64,000 nucleotides of DNA from Diabrotica undecimpunctata (taxonomy: Eukaryota > Arthropoda > Insecta > Coleoptera > Chrysomelidae), in contig NC_092806.1 of the NCBI RefSeq assembly GCF_040954645.1, forward strand, positions 29,661,644 through 29,725,643, written 5' to 3'. This document shows positions 1-12,429 of the stretch, piece after piece. The stretch's first letter is position 1, and each line of letters opens with the position of its first letter. The notes under the pieces are model-generated. The model ran no database searches and was not told the origin of the DNA. It saw only the letters and a program-made list of their open reading frames with translations. The position numbers were made by a program, and so were the translations under genes.

Positions 1-712
1 TCGAAAAAATGTCAACTAATTGCCGCAATCTATTAGATGACTCTTTATGTATTGGCTCTATATCAAATAAGGCATTAATATGATTGGAAATTAATAATCT
101 CTTATTATCGTACCTTTCCCTAATTAATTTCCACGCAACTGCATAATTTTCGGCGGTAAACTCTAATGTTCGTATGACCTGCGCCGCACCGCCCTGTAAT
201 GAACTTCGTAAATAATGAAAACGCCTTATATTGTCTAAGTACTCATTTCTGTTAACTAAAGATTCAAAAAGATCTGCAAAATCTAACCAATTATTATAAT
301 TACCATCAAATTTTGGTAACTCGATAGGTTTAAGCTCAATACAATGCCCTGTATATGAATTCTTAGAGCGCTCACTTGCTTTATCGCTTTCTATACAAGC
401 TACTTGTTGATTATCGCGAATGATTTTTCGCGCTACCGCTAATTGTGAATAATATTTGTTATAGAATTCTTCGCGTTCCGTATATTCATCCTCTAATAAT
501 TCAAATTGAACCGTATTTTCTATTTGCCCTTGAACTTCATCGAATTCGCCCTGTAAATGTTCTATATTATTTACCATTTCAATAGCCTGTAATACTTCTA
601 AATCTGAAATCGTTTCACCCTTAGTTATTTTATCATTTAACGCTAATATAAATTTCGAAAATATTGTGAGTTTGCATTTAAAACCGCCCCTTTTTCGCTT
701 TAAATTCTCCAT
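1..712 (-). CDS. BEL/Pao-type retrotransposon Gag (partial, runs off window edge)
   Basis: Reading the minus strand from an ATG at 712, the frame is open for about 237 codons to the first base of the window with no stop, so the 3' part lies outside. Residues roughly 115-235 match the DUF1759 signature of BEL/Pao Gag polyproteins: a stretch ELPKFDGNYNNWLDF followed by LRSSLQGGAAQVI and then WKLIRERYDNKRLL. The first ~110 residues are charged and probably helical. In the family, Gag assembles the particle and is followed by an aspartic protease, RT, RNase H and integrase; those would be to the left. The start is chosen because an in-frame ATG opens the frame just inside an AT-rich leader. This is the only retroelement frame here that is wholly undamaged over its visible length. 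Family assignment is strong; activity is unknown. Confidence 0.85.
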   Translation of the reverse strand, partial: MENLKRKRGGFKCKLTIFSKFILALNDKITKGETISDLEVLQAIEMVNNIEHLQGEFDEVQGQIENTVQFELLEDEYTEREEFYNKYYSQLAVARKIIRDNQQVACIESDKASERSKNSYTGHCIELKPIELPKFDGNYNNWLDFADLFESLVNRNEYLDNIRRFHYLRSSLQGGAAQVIRTLEFTAENYAVAWKLIRERYDNKRLLISNHINALFDIEPIHKESSNRLRQLVDIFS

Positions 713-1360
713 AATTTTATAATGAATTATACAGTAAACAGAAACAGATTATAAATCGCTTGATATTCGACCCTAACGTTCTCAGAATTATCACATGTGC
801 AGAATAAAGGTACAAAGACTGATAAATAAGGGAATGTGAAATGGATAATGCTCACCAAAATATTGTATGTTTATTCTTCTAACAGCTGGCCTCCTGGCGC
901 CAAGGATATGCCTCAAACCGTATAATAGGTCTTCACAGATTTTAAACCCACAGTTGTCCAATTATGTAACTGTCTTAAGATTAACGTTCGACAGTCTATA
1001 ACGCGCTCGGGCCACTATGAATGCACTATTTCGCCCGCTAATTTGATGACACAAATATGAGTTCGGAATTCGGTGAATTTACACTGTTTCAACACAAAAA
1101 TTTGATGATTCGGCTCGAATAGACCATGGATTTGCTTGATATGCACTTCGCTTGTGCCGCTGGTTAATAATCAAACTCCGTGCGAAAACAAAACTGATTT
1201 TATTTTGAATTACACAATACAATATATAAACGCTTATTAAGTATTATGTCCGCTCGCTCTGAATGCTGTATCACCGTATCCCGTCTCGTACTTGAGTGCT
1301 GTCTGTCGTCTTTGGGGTGCCTTAAGGGACTCGCCTTATCTTCACATATGGCATAATATA
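713..1360 (-). other. Leader and possible 5' LTR of the BEL/Pao element
   Basis: The DNA upstream of the Gag start should hold the 5' untranslated region and LTR. On the minus strand a TATA-like run (1223-1230), an AATAAA signal (1199-1204) and a TGGCGCC string near 898 that could be part of a primer-binding site are visible. One reading gives an LTR at about 909-1353 with TGCC...GGCA ends; a shorter LTR ending near 1163 is also possible. The second LTR is outside the window, so the ends cannot be fixed by comparison. Confidence 0.35.
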
Positions 1361-4300
1361 TCTTCCTACGCTACTATGTTGCCGGATTGTAAAAATGCAT
1401 AAAGTAAACTTGAATTAGATAGAGGCGTGAACAGATATGTTCAAAGATTGTTTTAATCAAATGATAATTGGTCAAAAACCCGTTATCCAACAATAACTGG
1501 AAAAAGAAAGCTTTTTTATGTACTCTATTTTTCCAAATATTTTAATGTCTAAATTCTTGTACGAAACATATTTGTTTTGAATGGTACCGTATTCGTGTTC
1601 CTTTATAAAGATCGTTTTAATCGTCTGCCACAAAACAAGTCGTGTATTTCCAAATTAAGAACAAATAATTCTAAAAACATGCACGTTTTTAACCTCATAT
1701 TTCAAATTATAAATAAAAATATATATTGAAATGTGAAAACAATGACATGTCAGCGTTGTAATAATTAAAAATGCTTTTTCAAAATTTTTTTTAATTAATA
1801 AGAAAATATATAATCACAATTATTCCAAAAATCTAACTTTTTGCTTTACTTAAATATTCTTGGAAAAATATTGTTTAAGCATGTGGCAAAATGGTGATTT
1901 ATTGATATTCACACTCTTAGTAACAATATAATTTTATATTTCTTACAAGGAATAATTTTTAAAATAATCAAAAAAGGATGTAACGCTTTACTAGCCACAA
2001 AGAAATAAATTCAAGGTTACAGAGATAACGAAACAGCAATAAAAAAAACTCGCGCGCCCATGGTTTCTAGTGCGTGTCATCGCTGTTGCCATGGCAAAGT
2101 TTGGGAGTGCCAGAATCGCGAACGCTGGTTCCTCATTGGTCACAAAAACTTGCCTCGAACATCTCAGTTACCCTAAATGTGCACAAACCTAATACGTGGC
2201 CTGCTGTGTCTGTTAGCTAGAAAATTACAACATATAACCTTGAAACTTATTATATCACCCGATGTGAAAATGTTCAACCGGAACTTCTCACATTCTTTGC
2301 GAATTCATGACAAAGCTAAAACCAGAAACCGGCAAAAAAAATGTAAATCACAGTTCAGGTAGGTATATTAAAAAAAAATGTGGGATGAAATGTAGGGGAC
2401 TGGTTGATCAGGGTAAGATAATTTTTGAGGCCCAACCCCTAACGATAGGGAGATCTTAACGACCCGCCCATATAAAAACTAGAAACTTAAATTAATTTGA
2501 AAACTTTTTTTATTTTTTGAAATGTGATTTAACAAACTTTTTAGACATGTGATGTTTATTACCTTTTATAAAATAACTAATTTTTAATATACAAATATAA
2601 GACATGCATAATGAAAAAGGTATCGAAATTTAGAACTAGGTCAAAGCAATTAATTACTTTTATTTAATCATTTCTCTTATTTAAATAATAATTTACAATA
2701 TAAAAAACTTAAACCTGTATTGAATTCCTAAAATATTTCAAAATTTACACTAAGTTGTTAAGTCCAAAGTTGGTTGGTTGGTAGTTCTTGTGTTGATTTT
2801 CAGTAGAAAAACATGGATTAATAGGAGAGAGAAAAAGACTGACTATATTAAAAAAAAGTAAGCCTAGATCTTTCCCCTGTTCACCCATATTGAATAGAAT
2901 CTTCTCGAACTTTGATACACTGGAATGACGAAATGTTACGTAATGACGTCACTGGAAAAACCGCTGCGAATCCACACAAAATATTCAAAGTTCCACTAAA
3001 AGTTGCTCAAGACAATTCGCAGTATTCCGTTTCATCACATCTTCACTGGAACGAAAAAAAGAAAGCGCGCTATAATAACCGAGCAAAAATGTTGAAATAA
3101 AATGGCGGCCTAATGACTAATGCGGAAGTGGCGAAAGTAGGTCGAGATGCAAATTAAATAAAAAAACAATTCTAACAACGCGAAAGTTTAACTCGAAACG
3201 CTGCAATAGTGAAAGTAGTTATGAATATACTAAAACCAGTAAAACTACCACACTACTTGAGATTTAAAAATGTTTACACAACCGCTCTCTAAACCGTAGT
3301 ACTCGCCACAACTACTCGCGTAAGATTAAGAAACGAGGGGATATCAAGCAGAGACTAGGCTTCGCGTATGGAAGGGATAGCTATCCCGCACTGCGATTCG
3401 TCGGCAGAGTCCCCTATACGGCGCAGTACGCTGTGACGCAGTGCGCACAACTCGCCACCTTATTTCCCCTCCGAATCTACCGATTTTAATTCGGGTTAGA
3501 ATGGAGAACGAGTTACGGCCTAGTTCTTTCTCACTTGTTCTGCGACACGTGGCAGTTCAGTGACCCCGTTACACGTGGAGGCACTTTTGTTTCAGCTGCA
3601 GTGTTGCGCAATGCTATTTGTTGGAATGCGGCAATGATGCTGTGCTCAAATTCCGAATCGCTTACTTTTTTTTGTTCGCATCTTGCACTTGTTTCTTAAA
3701 CCCGATAAAATACAAATAATACCCACATTACAAAAATTTAAAATACTTAGTTTTCAGAAGAATGAGAATGTATCACGAACTACTTCATGCTCTAAAATCT
3801 AAAATACATACAAACACTTATAAATACATCCAGTTTATTTACACAAGAAATATGAAAAATACTTAAAATTATGTAAATCGCAATAGGTAATTGACATGCA
3901 CGATCGATTCTTCTACAACCTCCAAGAAGTATTTATCTCGAGGATCGAAAATGTTTCAAGAGAATTCCATCAACCATTACATTTTAAAACGCATGAATTA
4001 AAGGTTAAAAATGAATAGGTCCTAAAAATGACCCCGACACATATTTTTTCATTGTAAAGAAAGTGAAGCGAATTAAAAATTACAGATAATCTTGAGAATG
4101 TTAAATATACCCACAAACACATATCCCCTGTCAAATAGTTTACACTTTATAAGCATCTGTATTTGTTGCTCATTTTAAATTAATAGCTTTATCAATCAAA
4201 AACTGCACATAAACATGAGTATATTAGCGGAAAAGCATCCTAAATTAGGTTCATGTTTGAAACAATAGAAAAGTAGATACCTATAGAGTGAAAATATTCT

Positions 4301-4395
4301 TATGAAAACAAAATGCACGACTCGTGCCAAATTCTTAGTAAAGGAAAAAGCACTTCGGTGGGAGGAGATTGATATAATTGGTCCGATGAATCTTT
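1361..4395. other. Anonymous AT-rich DNA with two GC/CpG-richer patches
   Basis: No coding similarity recognised on either strand. Two patches stand out from the AT-rich background: about 2045-2180 and about 3290-3640, both richer in CG dinucleotides, the second containing gcgcagtacgctgtgacgca. Such patches can mark promoters or first exons of host genes, or GC-rich transposon parts, but I see no initiator, splice structure or protein match. Short frames here look like chance. Confidence 0.3.
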
Positions 4396-4520
4396 GCACA
4401 TACTTCTTCTTCGCGTGACATAACAGAATTATCCGACGTTAGCGATCACCATCGCGAAGGCTTCTCGATCTTCTGCAATATGGAATAATTGTCCTGCATT
4501 TGTTATCTGTGTCCATTCAC
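4396..4520 (-). mobile_element. LINE 3' end fragment with GAA tail
   Basis: The minus strand reads AEDREAFAMVIANVG then a stop and a short GAAGAAGAAG run. This is the usual C-terminal end and microsatellite tail of insect APE-type LINEs. Only about 120 bp survive; the 5' part is missing, as expected for 5'-truncated insertion. Confidence 0.6.
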
Positions 4521-4548
4521 GAATGTTTTTTAACCAAAAAACTTGTTA

Positions 4549-4725
4549 ATTACTATTAAAATGGGAATAAGCCACAATTTACTAATGTTTGTATTTTGAG
4601 AACGATTTCCGAAGTGGAAATTGAAACGTCAATAAACGTATTTTAACCTTTAATTGTGGCTTATTCCCATTTAAATAGTAATTAATTTAAAATGCCACAA
4701 GAAAATAGCTTCAGAACAACAAAAA
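4549..4725 (-). repeat. Penelope-like terminal unit, copy 1
   Basis: A 134-bp unit (4549-4682) is bounded by about 30-bp inverted repeats (ATTACTATTTAAATGGGAAT at one end, its complement at the other). It holds the motif GAAACGTCAATAAACG next to a short hairpin (CGATTTCC, loop GAAGT, GGAAATTG at 4603-4623). A flanking tail, taatttaaaatgccacaaga onward, is shared with copies near 7000, 21950 and 45500. The unit resembles the terminal repeats of insect Penelope-like elements, and one partial copy sits beside a Penelope coding fragment (21547-21976). Confidence 0.6.
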
Positions 4726-6995
4726 ACTTGTTTTCTTCCTACACCTCTACGGCCCTCTATTTTACCTTTAAGGACCTTTGCACATACATACGTATCATTT
4801 AATTTATATGAATTAATCTTAACATTTTAGTGAAACTTGTGTCGTCGACGTGAGAATTAATTCATTATCAAATTAATGAGGTGTTAGAATATTAATCATA
4901 GATAAGGATATTATACTCATTATCAGCTTAAAAATATGTACTTACCCACGAAATCAAACACTCAAGGTACCTAATTGCTAGCCATTAGAATTCTTTTTGA
5001 AACAATTAGAACTTGAAGGCACGAAAATGAATTAAAAATTTAAGAAAAACCAAAAATATTTATAGCAACGACATTGTCATTTTTGACCTTATCAAAACTT
5101 AAAATTCCTTGATAAACGTAAATAAGAAGTATTCACTTAAAAAAATTATTCGAAATAATGCCATAATGTGCTAAGAACAATAACGGATAACCTTGTTCAA
5201 CTTCTATGCTTGACATCTGCCTAAAAATTAACAAAAAAAAGTTTATCCCGAAGTTACAACAACCACGCCAACTCCAGAGATATTCTTTTTACGTCACCTG
5301 CCACCTGTCAATTTACGACACTGTTTTGTTCATTTTTAACCAAACGTTAATCTTGTTCTGCTTTGCATTAACCAGTAGTTAATCACGAAGAAATTATGAT
5401 TACAGTTCGAAGACAAACTTCAAATAAAACATAAAATGCAAATGAGCTCTCCTAAAAATTGCCATCAATAATTTTCAAATTGAGTATATAACAATATAAC
5501 AAAAAACAAGTGAATCGAGAAAATACGAGAAAATATTAAAAATAATTTGCACAATAAAAGGGTTTAAACACAAGATTTTTGTACATTTTATGTACATAAC
5601 AAAACATATAGTACCTATTAAGATATAATACTTCTAAATCAAAAATAATACAAGTAAAAACAGGTGTAGATCAGATTTTCATTTCCCAGAAGAGCCGGAA
5701 ACTCGTAAACCGTTGGCAACAAAGCTTCTCAGAGTACATTGCCCTCTTGACGAATTTCCTAATTGAGCCCAAATTCGATAGGTAGCGGGAAACGATAATA
5801 TTTATTTCTTATTTCCTTGGTAGAGTTTACTTTATGTATCTTATGTACTAGATGTACCTAGTTTTATATACTAAGTTTAACTTTTTTTGAGGCTTTACTG
5901 ATTTACAGTTTTTGACTTTTAGCAAAATTTCTAGGAAAGTATTCTATTTAAACAAACTTTCTCGTACTTTGCTAACTTATTGTTTGTTTTTAGTAACCAT
6001 CTTACAACGGTAAGTCCGTTTAATTAGTTAATTAGTTTAGACTCGACCATGAATATGAATTCTGGAAAAAATTAGAATGGCGTAATCGGAAAAGTGCCAA
6101 CAACAAGGATATTTACAAAGGTACGAACGATACTTCTTTTTATATCATTTTTCAATTGAAATTGGCAAAGAATTTTCAAAACACAGAAAGAGTTTTCGAA
6201 ACTAGGTTGGTACAAATTTTGTAAGAAATATTTAACTTTATCGGGTATATTTATTGCTACTTTTATATTATTCTGGTGCCAACACAAAAGAAATAAAAGA
6301 AACATCCAATACAAGCCAGGGATTATTCACTAAATATTCCTAATAGTTAAAAAAAGTAGTTGTATGTATATTTAACTCTGCAATGGAAATATACTAGCAA
6401 AATTAAAAAAAATGTAATTCAGCAGTTAGAAATACTGAAAGATCTAAACAATGCTATTGTAATTTTCACTCTAAGTTGAAAATTTAATTAAAACAACAAA
6501 AATCCATGGCAGGATATAGTAACCTTCAACCTGGTATACATATTCGAAGCAGTATGCTAGATATAGACTGGAATAGTAATTGCTAGACATTTATTTAATA
6601 TTTTGGAAAACTTTCAAGGTAAAACTGTAACACTCCACAATGGTAATTATTCTAATTATCTTTCTACTGGCACCATTCTGAATAATAAAAAAATGCAAGG
6701 CAAGCAAATACAAACAAGGTTTACATAATTAATACACAATGTTAAGATATTAAGATTTGTGTGCTTGGAAACAACAAATCATTCTACTGCTTCTCTTATT
6801 AAACCGAATCTTACAATCTTGGAACAATATTTATTAATAAAATTGCTGAACTGACTTTGCAATTTTCTAAGGTCAATTTTTAATAGACCTGTGTTCTTTA
6901 CGTCTTAAATTTAGTTAATTTCATCGACTGGTATATTTTAATAAAATGGATTTTGATATACCTACAGACTTTCCGCTGATACAGGTATCGTTTAT
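4726..6995. other. Anonymous AT-rich DNA
   Basis: No coding similarity, structured repeat or RNA gene recognised. Small frames on both strands lack any familiar motif. Confidence 0.3.
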
Positions 6996-7132
6996 ATTGT
7001 TCTGAAGCTATTTTCTTACCATCTTTAATGAAAATTAACCGTAATTTTAGTTCAAAATAAGTTTATTTTGGCGTTTCTATTTCCACGTCGGAAAAATTAA
7101 CGTATTTTAAACTAAAATTGTCAAAACAAAGT
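6996..7132 (+). repeat. Penelope-like terminal unit, diverged copy 2
   Basis: Starts with attgttctgaagctattttc, shared with the other units, and continues with a diverged version of the TTTATT..GACGTTTC..TTCCAC segment (here gcgtttctatttccacgtcg). Orientation matches the copy at 45.5 kb. It has lost one terminal inverted repeat and is older than copies 1 and 5. Confidence 0.5.
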
Positions 7133-10100
7133 ATCGAGCCAACAACTTATCAAAACGGAGAGTGGAGGATAGGTCTCCAACGGAAGATGATCCCCAATTA
7201 ATCATAATTTCGGATTCAATTAAACACAAACTAACTTACTAGGCAGAAACTAATAATCTATAGTATATTGTACTCAAGCAGTATCCATGTCTGTGGATCT
7301 CATGCAGTTCGGCGTTATCTGGCGTGCATTCTTGCAAATTCTGTACCTTTAGGGCCCAAATGTGACATGACACGCCATGTATTTATGTCCTAAATATATA
7401 AGACTACATCCCCTTTTAACTACGTGACCCTTGGCCTATTGACCCGAAAGTCCATAGTTCTTTTTGGACAAAGAGCAACATATGTACAAACAACTCTCAA
7501 GAGTTTTGGTACATTAGACTTAAGTTACAGAAAATAAAATTGATTTTTCTACTGTATCCTTTTACACAATCTCCCGAAATATATTCGAATTTCTGGTTGT
7601 AAAATAAGATGTTGGAGCGTCTGTCGCTTTAGTACACCGCCAATGATGCCGTATTCCGTTATCTGTAATTCAATTGAAGGAGATATTCAACCGATAAAAA
7701 TTACGTCCACTTAGTACTTGGCAATTAACGGCAAGTTATCTATACATTCGATCGACTAGCAGCTGAAAGAGGTTAGTTTGATACGAATATGTACCTACTG
7801 TCCAGTACCGCTTTAAATTGAAGATACAACCTCATTACAAATAAATGAGTTAAAAAATATGAAGTGTGTAGGTAAGGGAATATTTGAAAGTTTTAATAGC
7901 TGTGAGACTGGATGTAGATAAAAACTACAAAGGAATCATAATTTGTACATAATAAGAAAAAAGGGCTAACAAAGATTCCAAAAGTAGACAAACAACAAAG
8001 GATAAAATTCCACCAATACATATTTTAGCTTCTTCAGCTCCAAAACTCGATTATCACACAGACGTAACATATAGACAATTTCCGGAAGATGTTTCTGCAC
8101 TGCAATAATGAATTACATCCATAAATCTAGCGCAAAGATGATCAAGACTGGATACAAGATAAGAAGACAAGTGTAATATGAAATAATTATACGATTAAAA
8201 TCTTTCCACCTTAACTTCCAAAAATACTCTTTTCGGGTGATTATATAATGTAAATATAATTACTGAAAATTACACAAGTATAAAAAAAAACGTTAATAAT
8301 AAAAAAAGGAAATAAACCTCTATTGTGTGTATATAATATTCTGATGCCCTGTACAATTACAAACATATATATCAAAATATGGATTTTAATATAGATGGAA
8401 TTTTTACTTTATTATCATATATTATAGATTATTTCTTGCTATTTATTTATGAGAAATATGCATCATTCCAGTATAACTAAATCTTTGTCCTCCTTACACA
8501 AGATAAAATATTTTATTAAACTAATTAAACATTTGACACAATACACAATGAGGGTACAAACTTCAAAAACATGTATACTTTGGAATTAGCAACAAATTAA
8601 ATTTAGAATTTTACTTTAATGAGTTATAATTGTCTATTAAGGTCACCATCTACAGTTTCAAAATGTTGGTTCTTTGTTCTATACATACAAGGTTACCTAC
8701 TGATAATATCTATTAATGTAATTAGTAAAGCTCCCATTTACACTTTGCATAAACATCGGCACAAAGAAATACCATTAATAACGAGTAGGAAGTATGACTT
8801 GCAAATATTATTAATTAGTGCAATTGGTCTATTTCATATTAAAAGTGCACTTCACCACAATAATAATTGTTTCCGTTTACATTTGGGTATTATTTCAGCT
8901 GTTAATTCTTCCAAGCTTAGAATTTCTGAACCAAAATAAGGAAAGCTTATGTGTAATTAGTAATACGATCGAAATTACATTGTATTCTGCAAATTTTTAG
9001 CGGTGCACTGAAATAACTAATAAAATAGTAGTAGAATGAGAGATAGTAAAGAAATTTTAAATGGAAAACAATTATATTTTTTTGTTTCATGCATCTGACA
9101 AAATTAAAAATAATAAGAAACAAACGTATCTGTAGAATTTAATTTTGCACGGCACTGCTGACAAAAAATTAGCAATTTCCGTTGGCCTTTAAAAACCAGT
9201 TTTACCGTTGGTTACTCAATACGTAGAAACTTTTTTAGAATAAATAGTATTTCAAGTTATGTAATAGCGTCTCTCTTAGTTTCATTAAAAAAGCAAAAAA
9301 TACTAGAGTACTTACCAATTCTAGGAGAATAAAAAATAGAGAAAAAACAAAAAGCACAAAAACTGAAGTCACAGTCCTAAAAACATTCCCGATACACTAA
9401 AGCTCTGCAGAGTTGACCTCACACCATTGATGAGCGAGCAAATACAGCAGCGTCCGGCTAAAGCAGAGCGAACGAAATGAACAAAGGAAGGACAAAGAAC
9501 CAAGAGAGCAGCAAACGGAACGCACAGCGCAGATCGCGTTAGAGGGGGGGGAGGGGTAGCGTTTGAGACTCGCTTTCAAGTATTGATCAGCTCCGTTCGG
9601 CAATACTCGGAACGTTAGATAGCTCGAAAGTGGGTCACTATAAGGATACACGTGTCTCTACTCGGCCTTGGCTTACATGTTTTTGATTATGATAACACAA
9701 AGGAACAGCGTTGCCGCTGGCTTGCTTCAACTATGATTATTTTTATGTAATTTAATGTACATTTAATACAAATTACAGTTACCTACTTTATTGTATTTCC
9801 GCAATGAAAGTAGCTCCGTCACAGGTAAGCATAGAAATCGGAACTCAACTGTAAAATAACAACATAATATTATGATAGGTATAATATTATAGGTATAAGA
9901 AGTGTACATTTTAAAAGTACATCTAAGATTTTTAAAAACTCTATTTTCAGTTAGACCAAACCAAGTAGTTTGAAAATCATGCTACTTTTTGTCCTCAACA
10001 ATCAAACTGTATATTTATTTTAACTTTTAATATTTACAAAATTGACATTAAAAAAACAATTAAGCCAAAAATAGGTGTTTCGCTTTAACACGTTCAGTGG

Positions 10101-10204
10101 TAATAACGCATAGCGGAGTCGTAGTGGTTGAATGCATACTGTGCACGAAGCCAGGTTCGTCTGTAAAATTTACGTTTATAAACCCTGCAACACTTACTTA
10201 GATA
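7133..10204. other. Anonymous DNA with a CpG-rich patch at about 9400-9660
   Basis: No recognisable coding sequence. The stretch 9400-9660 is GC- and CpG-richer than its surroundings, contains a G-run (gaggggggggaggggt) and a TATA-like tcactataaggatacacg. It could be a promoter or first exon of a host gene, but no protein supports this. Confidence 0.3.
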
Positions 10205-11346
10205 CCACTGCAAGATCACTACGACCACTACGTTCATAATCTACTTAATCAAACTCACATTTTACATACGTTTAAAATTAGGAGAATACATTGATAATGG
10301 GTTGCTAATCAAAAAGTGGCTACAAATATTTTTAATTCAATTAATTTTTGAACAAAAAATTCATTTCGTTAATTTTTTTTTTAATAAAATACCCTGTTCA
10401 TGAAATATTTATTTGCATGTTTTTATATTGAATTAAAGCTAATTTCTTAATATGATGATATAAAGTTACCTGAGAAAATAATGGTCGCAAATTACGGTTG
10501 CTAGCTGTTAAAAATGCCAAGTATCAAAGATAAATTAAACGAGAGCTAGCAAGTAACGCCACTGGATTGGACTGTCAGTTGTGTGAGTTTTTAAAGCATG
10601 CATCGATAGATATATAATTATATACATATTATCACTTGTCAAACCAGTGTCGTTGTGCGCTAACTCTATTTTACTATATCTTTTTTTTCTATACCTCGCG
10701 TTTTTAATAGCTGACAACCCTAATTTACGACCATTTTTCTCAGGCAACCTTATATCATCATATTAAGAAAAAAATAGCTTTAATTTGATATAAAAAACAT
10801 TGTATATACGTCTTGGGCAGCGTATTTTATTTAAAAAATAAATGAACGATATAAAATTATTCATGACCAACCGTCACTTTGTGTGGAGAACTTATGTTTC
10901 ATTTTTTATTGGAAGGAATTTTAATTTTTGTTAATGTTAAAGAAATAAATTATTTTTTATAAGTAGTAGGTAAACATTTTTATGTCACATATTTGTGACA
11001 TTTGGGTTATGCTTAAATTTTTATTACTATAAATCAGTGTCACACATGTGTGACATTATCCAAAACAATTTTTTTTATAATCCTTGTTCAATCATAATAC
11101 TCCCCCGCAAAAATTGTGGATTTGGCATGTTTCTTTCATGTATAACCACAATCAGTTTGACTGGATAGACCTAAAAATAGGTTGTTCGCGAATGTGTTAA
11201 AAAATTAATTACTATTAATTGAATTGAAAATATTTGCGGCCCCTTTTTGACTGGCAACCTACTATCAATATATTTTCCTAATTTAAAATGTATGAAAACA
11301 TGTGAGTTTGATTAACTACGTTATGAACGTAGTGATCTTGCAGTGG
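10205..11346. repeat. Large imperfect inverted repeat (foldback-type element)
   Basis: The left arm (about 10205-10514) matches the complement of the right side in two blocks: 10701-10850 (inner) and about 11200-11346 (outer). The ends pair as ccactgcaagatcactacg at 10205 and its complement finishing at 11346. The inner arms share, in complement, cttaatatgatgatataa and cctgagaaaa. About 350 bp (10851-11200) interrupt the right arm only and contain short palindromes (tcacacatgtgtga). The centre (10515-10700) is unpaired. No transposase frame or clear target duplication was found. Confidence 0.7.
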
Positions 11347-11499
11347 GAGCTTGTACTATCACTTATTGGACTATTCACTGCTTTAGAAAATAAAAAATCC
11401 CCTTCATCTATGAACTATAGACAGCCGAAGGCAGAACTCATCGTTGAAGACGTGATTGGTATCAATGCAGATCGATTGATTTGTTTAGAGCAGCAAGCT

Positions 11500-11572
11500 C
11501 AAAAATAAAAATAGCCATTATGATTGCCAACCTCCGTAGGAAGACGGCACTCTAAGAAGAAAGAAGACAGTT
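11500..11572 (+). mobile_element. LINE 3' end fragment
   Basis: The plus strand reads IAIMIANLRRKTAL, a stop, then aagaagaaagaag. It is the same terminal motif as in the LINE tails at 47.4 kb and 4.4 kb. Only the last tens of codons remain. A 60-codon frame just upstream (from 11302) has no match I recognise. Confidence 0.55.
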
Positions 11573-11668
11573 GGGAATGACATCAGCGTACCGAGTACAA
11601 TGTACAGGTATATCCTATACGCAGCATCTCTATTTCTTATAAAATAGCCTAAAATCTCTATGACTCTG

Positions 11669-11709
11669 ATCGGCGTCGGTGAGTTTTGAATTTTGAACTC
11701 GACGCCGAT
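11669..11709. repeat. GC-rich hairpin
   Basis: Perfect 10-bp arms ATCGGCGTCG (11669-11678) and CGACGCCGAT (11700-11709) flank a 21-nt AT-rich, itself palindromic loop. It is the only GC-rich structure for several kilobases. It lies just downstream of a LINE tail and may belong to a MITE or a LINE 3' region. Confidence 0.6.
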
Positions 11710-11888
11710 TGGAATTAGGCGTCCTAAATACATATTCGTCATGATTTTTTTTACGCCACACATAAAATGAAATTCTGGCCTTAAACTGCAATCACATTCG
11801 CTAAAAAATCATTAACATTTCTTCCTGACAAACCATTCTCAATTTAAAAGTGAGCAGCGCAAAGGTTAAGAAACATATTTTTTAATAT

Positions 11889-11934
11889 TAACCTTTAATT
11901 GTGACTTATTCCCATTTAAATAGTAATTGTATTT
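11889..11934 (-). repeat. Penelope-like terminal unit, partial copy 3
   Basis: Contains aacctttaattgtgacttat and cccatttaaatagtaatt, matching one end of the 134-bp unit at 4549-4682. The rest is absent. Confidence 0.5.
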
Positions 11935-12429
11935 TTTCATGAAATATAATCAAAAAAACATATATCATAATAATGAATTGTATTCTCAGCAGATTTTAAA
12001 TATTATATCGTTTAAGATGAAAAGTGAGCTTTGAGCTCTCAGATAGATAATTGTTTCATTTCTTACGAGTGAAATAATATTGCTTGTTTATTTTTATATT
12101 TTTTAAATCTGTCATTACTTTTTCGATTAAAATGCGTCGTCAAAAATTAATTAACGAAAGAAGATATGTGAGAAATAATGTTTGTAAATGTTGTAAATCA
12201 GTAGCAATCATTTTTGTACGGCAGACAACTCGGCTGGATTGTATGTGGACAGAAAGCAAACAAATCATAAAACTTAAATTTTTGATTGCTTAGCAAAAAC
12301 AGGGTCATTTCTCACTAAAAATCGGGGTGATCGTCTAAAACAAATCATACCTAATTAAGAAAATGAAATTTTGGTTCGAGTAGATGAGAATCTTGAAATT
12401 AAGTTTACGTCCACTTTTACCACTGGCAA

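Noticed and set aside
8619..8939. 106-codon open frame on the plus strand
   Set aside because: No familiar motif, AT-driven composition (I, S, L rich) and an overlapping alternative frame of similar length. It looks like chance.
9397..9651. 84-codon minus-strand frame in the CpG-rich patch
   Set aside because: Open mainly because GC-rich DNA has few stops; no recognised motif and no splice context.
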